Shown here: in pieces, positions 55,001 through 58,839 of the stretch
Numbering within the stretch: the stretch's first letter is position 1
How the letters are laid out: each line of letters starts with the position of its first letter
Assembly: GCA_021155985.1 (NCBI GenBank)
Contig: JAJNBA010000023.1
Span: 1 to 58,839, forward strand
Length of the DNA stretch: 58,839 nt
Origin: Actinomycetes bacterium
GTDB lineage: Bacteria; Actinomycetota; UBA4738; HRBIN12
Direction of reading: 5' to 3'
Position numbers and translations under genes: made by a program
The notes under the pieces: model-generated
Told to the model about the DNA's origin: nothing
Databases searched by the model: none
What the model saw: only the letters and a program-made list of their open reading frames with translations

Positions 55001-56887
55001 ATGGCGACCGTGACCACCACCGCCCGACGAGAGGGGATCCTCCGGCGACCGATGGCGATGACCGGCGTCCGGAGCTGGTTCACGACCATCGACCACAAGA
55101 AGATCGGGATCCTCTACGGCGCGACAGCGTTCGTGTTCTTCGTCGTGGGGGGCGTCGAGGCGCTGCTGATCCGTACCCAGCTCGCCGGGCCCGATGGCAC
55201 GCTGCTCAACGCCGACCAATACAACGAGGTCTTCACGATGCATGGGATCACGATGATCTTCCTGTTCGTGATGCCGATGGCGGCGGCGTTCTTCAACTAC
55301 TTCATCCCGCTGATGATCGGCGCGCGGGACGTCGCGTTCCCACGGTTGAACGCCTACAGCTACTGGGTGTTCCTCTTCGGCGGTCTCTTCCTCTATTCAA
55401 GCTTCTTCCTCGGCGGTGCCCCGAACTGCGGGTGGTTCTGCTATGCGCCGAACTCGATCTTCGACCCCACGATCGGCCCGACGTTCTACGCCCTTGGCCT
55501 GATCATCACCGGCATCGCCTCGACGGCCGGCGCGGTCAACCTCGCCGTCACCGTGATCAACATGCGCGCACCCGGTATGTCGCTGTTCCGCGTCCCGGTC
55601 TTCGTGTGGATGGGTCTCGTGGTGCAGCTGCTCCTCGTGTTCTCGCTCCCGATCATCACGGTGGCGCTGTTCCAGTTGCTCTTCGACCGGCAGTTCGGGA
55701 CGCACTTCTTCGATCCGACGGCGGGTGGGGATCCGATCCTCTGGCAGCACCTCTTCTGGCTGTTCGGGCACCCCGAGGTCTACGTTCTTATCCTCCCGGC
55801 CTTCGGCATCTTCTCGGAGGTCCTGCCGGTCTTCTCGCGGAAGCCTCTCTTCGGGTATCAGTTCGTTGTGTTCTCCGGGATCGCGATCGGCTTCATCGGG
55901 TTCGGTGTGTGGGCCCACCACATGTTCGCGGCGGGACTGGGGCCGGTGGCCAACACCGCCTTCGGCGTCTCGACAGCGATCATCGCGGTCCCTACCGGCG
56001 TCAAGATCTTCAACTGGATGGGCACGATCTATCGCGGTGACATCCGACCCACGTCGGCGATGCTCTTCACGCTTGGCGGGATCATGATGTTCGTGATCGG
56101 CGGATTATCGGGCGTGACGCACTCGATCGTCCCGTCCGACTACCAGCAGACCGACACCTACTACATCGTTGCCCACTTCCACTACGTGATCTTCGGAGGC
56201 GGCGTGTTCGCCTTCTTCAGCGCGATGTTCTACTGGTGGCCCAAGGTGTTCGGGCGCCTGCTGAACGAGCGGCTCGGAGTGATCGAGTTCGTGTTGATGA
56301 CGATCGGGTTCAACCTGACGTTCGGGCCGATGCACATCCTCGGCCTGCAAGGGATGATCCGGAGAACCTACACGTACCCGGAGTCGCTCGGTCTCACGTT
56401 CTGGAACCAAGCCGCCACGGTCGGCGCGTTCCTCATCGCCATCTCGGTTCTGCTGTTCATCGTCAACGTCGTGATCAGCCACTCGAAGGCGAAGCCAGCC
56501 GACGTCGCCGATCCCTGGGACGCACGGACCCTCGAATGGATGACGACCTCACCGCCGCCGGTCCACAACTTCGACGAGATCCCCACGGTGCACGCGCTGG
56601 ACGAGTTCTGGCACCGGAAGTACGTCGAGGACGAGCGGACAGGCCGGCTGGTACCCGCGCAGGCCGGAGCGGCGAACGGACACGACGCGGACCACGCGGA
56701 CGGTTGGCAAGCGATCCACCTGCCGAGCCCGTCGTACTGGCCACTCGTCGCGGCGCTCGGGATGCCGGTGATCGCCTACGGCGTGCTCTATTCCTGGTGG
56801 TGGCTCGTCGGGGTCGGCTTCGCGACCGCGCTCATCGGCTTCTATGGGTGGGCGATGGAGCCGTCCGTGTCCGAAGAGGACGGATAG
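55001..56887 (+). CDS. coxA: Cytochrome c oxidase subunit I
   Basis: The 628-residue catalytic subunit has twelve or more transmembrane helices. Haem a and CuB ligands are seen in MHGITMIFLFVMPMAAAFFN near residue 84, the LFWLFGHPEVYVLILPAFGI segment near 250 with the His-Tyr crosslink motif H-P-E-V-Y, VWAHHMFAAGLG near 306 and YYIVAHFHYVIFGGGVFAFF near 390. This is an A-type haem-copper oxidase. The C-terminal extension after residue 500 carries HALDEFWHRKYVEDE. It begins 32 bp after the coxB stop with ATCGATGG at the start codon. Confidence 0.97.
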   Translation: MATVTTTARREGILRRPMAMTGVRSWFTTIDHKKIGILYGATAFVFFVVGGVEALLIRTQLAGPDGTLLNADQYNEVFTMHGITMIFLFVMPMAAAFFNYFIPLMIGARDVAFPRLNAYSYWVFLFGGLFLYSSFFLGGAPNCGWFCYAPNSIFDPTIGPTFYALGLIITGIASTAGAVNLAVTVINMRAPGMSLFRVPVFVWMGLVVQLLLVFSLPIITVALFQLLFDRQFGTHFFDPTAGGDPILWQHLFWLFGHPEVYVLILPAFGIFSEVLPVFSRKPLFGYQFVVFSGIAIGFIGFGVWAHHMFAAGLGPVANTAFGVSTAIIAVPTGVKIFNWMGTIYRGDIRPTSAMLFTLGGIMMFVIGGLSGVTHSIVPSDYQQTDTYYIVAHFHYVIFGGGVFAFFSAMFYWWPKVFGRLLNERLGVIEFVLMTIGFNLTFGPMHILGLQGMIRRTYTYPESLGLTFWNQAATVGAFLIAISVLLFIVNVVISHSKAKPADVADPWDARTLEWMTTSPPPVHNFDEIPTVHALDEFWHRKYVEDERTGRLVPAQAGAANGHDADHADGWQAIHLPSPSYWPLVAALGMPVIAYGVLYSWWWLVGVGFATALIGFYGWAMEPSVSEEDG

Positions 56888-56889
56888 CG

Positions 56890-57519
56890 ATGGCCGACGT
56901 CGCGATCGCGCACGGCGAGGGGCACGCCGCCGACCATCCCGAGACGACCACCGGGCTGCCGCACACGAAGCTCGCGATGTGGATCTTCCTCGCGTCCGAG
57001 TGCATGTTGTTCGGCGCATTGATCACCACGTACGTGCTGTATCGGGGGAGGAGCGAGGAGGGGCCGTTCCCGGCCGACGTCTTCGATATCCCCTACACGT
57101 CGGTTTCGTCGTTCGTCCTGCTCGCCAGCTCGCTGACGATGGTGCTCGCGCTCTCCGCCGCTCAGGAGCGGGACACCGGCCGGATGCGGCTGTGGCTCCT
57201 CACGACCGCGCTGCTCGGCACGACGTTCGTCGGAGGACAGGTCTACGAGTTCACGGCGTTCTACGACGAGGGCCTCCGGCTCTCGACGAACCTCTTCTCG
57301 ACGACGTTCTACGTGCTGACCGGGTTCCACGGGGTCCACGTCACCGTCGGCGTCCTGATGCTGCTTTCGCTCGTCGGGCTGTCGTCGGCCCGGCGCCTGC
57401 CGGCGGATCCCTCGTTCCCGATCGAGATGGTGGGGCTGTACTGGCACTTCGTAGACATCGTCTGGATCGTGATCTTCACCGTGGTGTACCTGGTCCCGAC
57501 GCCGACGCCGGGGGGATGA
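56890..57519 (+). CDS. coxC: Cytochrome c oxidase subunit III
   Basis: The 209-residue protein has the usual subunit III helices: HTKLAMWIFLASECMLFGAL near residue 25, SSFVLLASSLTMVLALSAAQ, LWLLTTALLGTTFVGGQVYE, FYVLTGFHGVHVTVGVLMLL and VGLYWHFVDIVWIVIFTVVY. The conserved glutamate of the oxygen path (SEC) and the tail motif F-H-G-x-H-V are visible. The start is 3 bp after the coxA stop. Subunit IV follows directly. Confidence 0.95.
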   Translation: MADVAIAHGEGHAADHPETTTGLPHTKLAMWIFLASECMLFGALITTYVLYRGRSEEGPFPADVFDIPYTSVSSFVLLASSLTMVLALSAAQERDTGRMRLWLLTTALLGTTFVGGQVYEFTAFYDEGLRLSTNLFSTTFYVLTGFHGVHVTVGVLMLLSLVGLSSARRLPADPSFPIEMVGLYWHFVDIVWIVIFTVVYLVPTPTPGG

Positions 57520-57843
57520 GTGGAGGTTGAGGAGCGACACGACGCTGACACCGGCGGCGCCCACGCCGGGGGTCACCCCAGTCCGAAGGAGTACATCCGG
57601 ATCGGTGTGGTTCTCGCGGTCCTGACTGCCCTCGAAGTGGCGGCCTCCTACGCTGGAGTGTCCGGATCCATCCTGATCCCAACTCTGTTCATCCTGGCGG
57701 TCGTGAAGTTCGCCCTGGTCGTCCTGTGGTTCATGCACCTGAGGTTCGACGACCGGCGCTACGCGCGGTTCTTCGTGATGGGGCTCTCGGGCGCTGCTGT
57801 CTTGTATCTCGTCGTCTTGATCTCGTTCCGGGTGTTCGCCTGA
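57520..57843 (+). CDS. Cytochrome c oxidase subunit IV
   Basis: The 107-residue protein has three helices (YIRIGVVLAVLTALEVAASY, ILIPTLFILAVVKFALVVLW, RFFVMGLSGAAVLYLVVLIS) and the WFMHLRFDDRRYAR motif between them, typical of subunit IV of caa3/aa3 oxidases (CtaF or CyoD-like). Its N terminus is His/Gly/Asp-rich. It starts with GTG directly after coxC and its stop touches the ctaG start codon (TGATG). Confidence 0.9.
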   Translation: MEVEERHDADTGGAHAGGHPSPKEYIRIGVVLAVLTALEVAASYAGVSGSILIPTLFILAVVKFALVVLWFMHLRFDDRRYARFFVMGLSGAAVLYLVVLISFRVFA

Positions 57844-58673
57844 TGGCCCTGCCCCCGTTCCACGTCCATCTGGACGTCCTCGCGATCCTTGGCGGGCTCG
57901 CCACCGTGTTCCTTGTGGCGGCCGCCCGGCACGAGCGGAAGACAGGGGAACGACTCGATGCCCGCCATCGCGCTCGGTTCCTCGGGGGCATCGCGACGCT
58001 TCTCGTGGGCGCCGGCTGGCCGATCCACGATCTCGCCGAGAGCTACCTCTACAGCATGCACATGGTGCAGCACATGCTGTTCACGTTCGTGGCGGCACCG
58101 CTGCTGCTCACGGGGACGCCAGCCTGGATGTGGCGCGCGATCTTCCCACGCGGTCCGCGACGGGCCGTATGGGCGTTGCTCACACGACCGCTCGTGGCGC
58201 TGATCGTCGCCAACGGCGTGCTCCTCTTCATGCACTGGCCCGAGGTCGTCTCTCTTTCCGTCCGCTCCGAGCTCGCACATTTCTCGCTGCACACGCTGCT
58301 CCTCGGCTCCGCGATCGTGATGTGGTGGCCGGTCCTCTCGCCGCTGCCCGAGCTCCCTCCGGTCTCGAGTCCCGGGCAGCTCCTCTACCTCTTCTTCCAG
58401 TCCCTCGCGCCGACGATCCCGGCGTCGTTCCTGACGTTCGGGACGGAACCGCTGTATCCGATCTACGCCACATTCCCTCGGATCTGGGGGATGGACGCCC
58501 TCACCGACCAGCTCGTCGCCGGACTCGTGATGAAGCTCGTCGGCGGCGCGATCCTCTGGGTCGTGATCGCCGTGATCTTCTTCCGATGGGGTCACGAGGA
58601 GACGACCACGGGCTGGGACGCGCTCAAGTTCCGGAACGTCGAGCGAGAGATCCGCGCGGGGATGGGCCGATGA
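57843..58673 (+). CDS. ctaG: CtaG-like cytochrome c oxidase assembly protein
   Basis: The 276-residue polytopic membrane protein belongs to the caa3 CtaG family, needed for assembly of the CuB site of caa3 oxidase in Bacillus. Typical parts are PIHDLAESYLYSMHMVQHML near residue 60, LLTGTPAWMWRAIFPRGPRR near 88, FMHWPEVVSLSVRSELAHFS near 132 and MWWPVLSPLPELPPVSSPGQ near 165, with many His and Met residues for copper. It is the ninth gene of the ccdA-led operon and overlaps its upstream neighbour by one base. Confidence 0.92.
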   Translation: MALPPFHVHLDVLAILGGLATVFLVAAARHERKTGERLDARHRARFLGGIATLLVGAGWPIHDLAESYLYSMHMVQHMLFTFVAAPLLLTGTPAWMWRAIFPRGPRRAVWALLTRPLVALIVANGVLLFMHWPEVVSLSVRSELAHFSLHTLLLGSAIVMWWPVLSPLPELPPVSSPGQLLYLFFQSLAPTIPASFLTFGTEPLYPIYATFPRIWGMDALTDQLVAGLVMKLVGGAILWVVIAVIFFRWGHEETTTGWDALKFRNVEREIRAGMGR

Positions 58674-58839
58674 GCGACAGCGGCGAGCGGCAGAGCCTCC
58701 TCCTGCCGATCCTGATCCCCATCGGGGCGCTGGTGGCGATCGTTGTCGTCCTGTTCACGTTCTCCCGCGTGCTGCTGTCGCTCAAGCCGAACGCGGCGAC
58801 GGCCACGGCACTCGCCGCGGCCGTCGGGATCATGGCCGT
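58670..58839 (+). CDS. Truncated membrane protein at the window end
   Basis: The start ATG overlaps the ctaG stop (ATGA). The 56 residues that can be read begin MSDSGERQSLLLPILIPIGA, continue with LVAIVVVLFTFSRVLLSLKP (one transmembrane helix) and then NAATATALAAAVGIM, a second hydrophobic segment. It should be a membrane protein co-expressed with the oxidase. The sequence stops at the window edge, so the product is unknown. Confidence 0.75.
   Translation, partial: MSDSGERQSLLLPILIPIGALVAIVVVLFTFSRVLLSLKPNAATATALAAAVGIMA

Noticed and set aside
1-58839. CRISPR arrays, tRNA genes, insertion sequences or prophage genes
   Set aside because: No regularly spaced repeats, cloverleaf-like tRNA sequences, transposases, integrases or phage structural genes were recognised on either strand.

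Overview
The window is 58.8 kb of very GC-rich bacterial DNA, tightly packed on both strands. It most likely comes from a deep-branching member of the Actinomycetota. Markers for that phylum are a mycothiol glycosyltransferase (MshA), an orphan OmpR-type regulator of GlnR type beside glnA, an RsiG-type anti-sigma factor, the ClpS-DUF2017 pair, a bTHXc/AURKAIP1-like tiny ribosomal protein next to an Rv0500A-like HTH gene, a Rex repressor and an RskA-type ECF anti-sigma factor. Unlike Mycobacterium or Streptomyces, the respiratory bc complex has a split, b6f-like cytochrome b. I cannot name the genus. No tRNA, rRNA, CRISPR array, IS element or integrase was seen.

Layout. 1-1.6 kb: accessory, lower-GC hypothetical genes including a PD-(D/E)XK-like protein. 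1.6-8.8 kb: Rieske protein, frame-broken HhH-GPD glycosylase, membrane metallophosphoesterase, VOC protein, glnA with its GlnR-like regulator, a MoaD/ThiS-like sulfur carrier with a C-terminal tail, and a lipid-kinase-like protein. 8.8-10.9 kb: sulfate assimilation (cysH and sat). 10.9-16.6 kb: GNAT remnant, a 28-bp tandem duplication, secreted M23 peptidase, RsiG plus HD-GYP (a c-di-GMP pair), asparaginase II, mshA, GNAT. 16.7-17.15 kb: no convincing gene, but a strong sigma-A-like promoter drives about 390 nt of densely paired sequence with a terminator-like end, which I read as an unidentified structured non-coding RNA. 17.2-19.7 kb: TetR, proC, a 41-aa basic protein, FAH-family protein.

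19.9-28.7 kb: one long catabolic operon (P5C dehydrogenase, two class-III aminotransferases, VOC protein, two CoA-transferase subunits, AcuC, pyruvate kinase), mostly coupled by 4-nt start/stop overlaps. 28.8-31.7 kb: a 61-aa protein, DUF2017, clpS, SDR, a phosphatase-like protein and a small HTH protein. 32-36.6 kb: secreted repeat protein with a PxKF domain, HTH protein, Clp1-like P-loop protein, and a bTHXc-like peptide fused in frame to a lipoprotein hydrolase. 36.6-40.2 kb: SAM hydrolase, methyltransferase, 49-aa membrane protein, TIM-barrel isomerase, membrane protein. 40.4-44.5 kb: DUF4331 and TPR genes converging on an RskA-type anti-sigma factor and its ECF sigma factor.

44.6-58.8 kb is respiratory. 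It starts with a glutaredoxin-like gene and rex, which has a Rex-operator-like site in its promoter. An eight-gene leftward operon encodes a quinol:cytochrome c reductase (membrane protein, ferredoxin, cytochrome b6, subunit IV, Rieske, cytochrome c, membrane protein, 36-aa peptide). The divergent rightward operon holds ccdA, resB, ccsA, a caa3-type oxidase (subunits II, I, III, IV), ctaG and a truncated last gene. A 20-bp palindrome resembling a Rex site lies between the two operons, so NADH/NAD sensing may link both branches. Two window-wide habits stand out. Many lead genes have a TANNNT hexamer 6-9 nt before the start codon, suggesting leaderless transcripts. Five convergent gene pairs share a CTAG tetranucleotide as overlapping stop codons.
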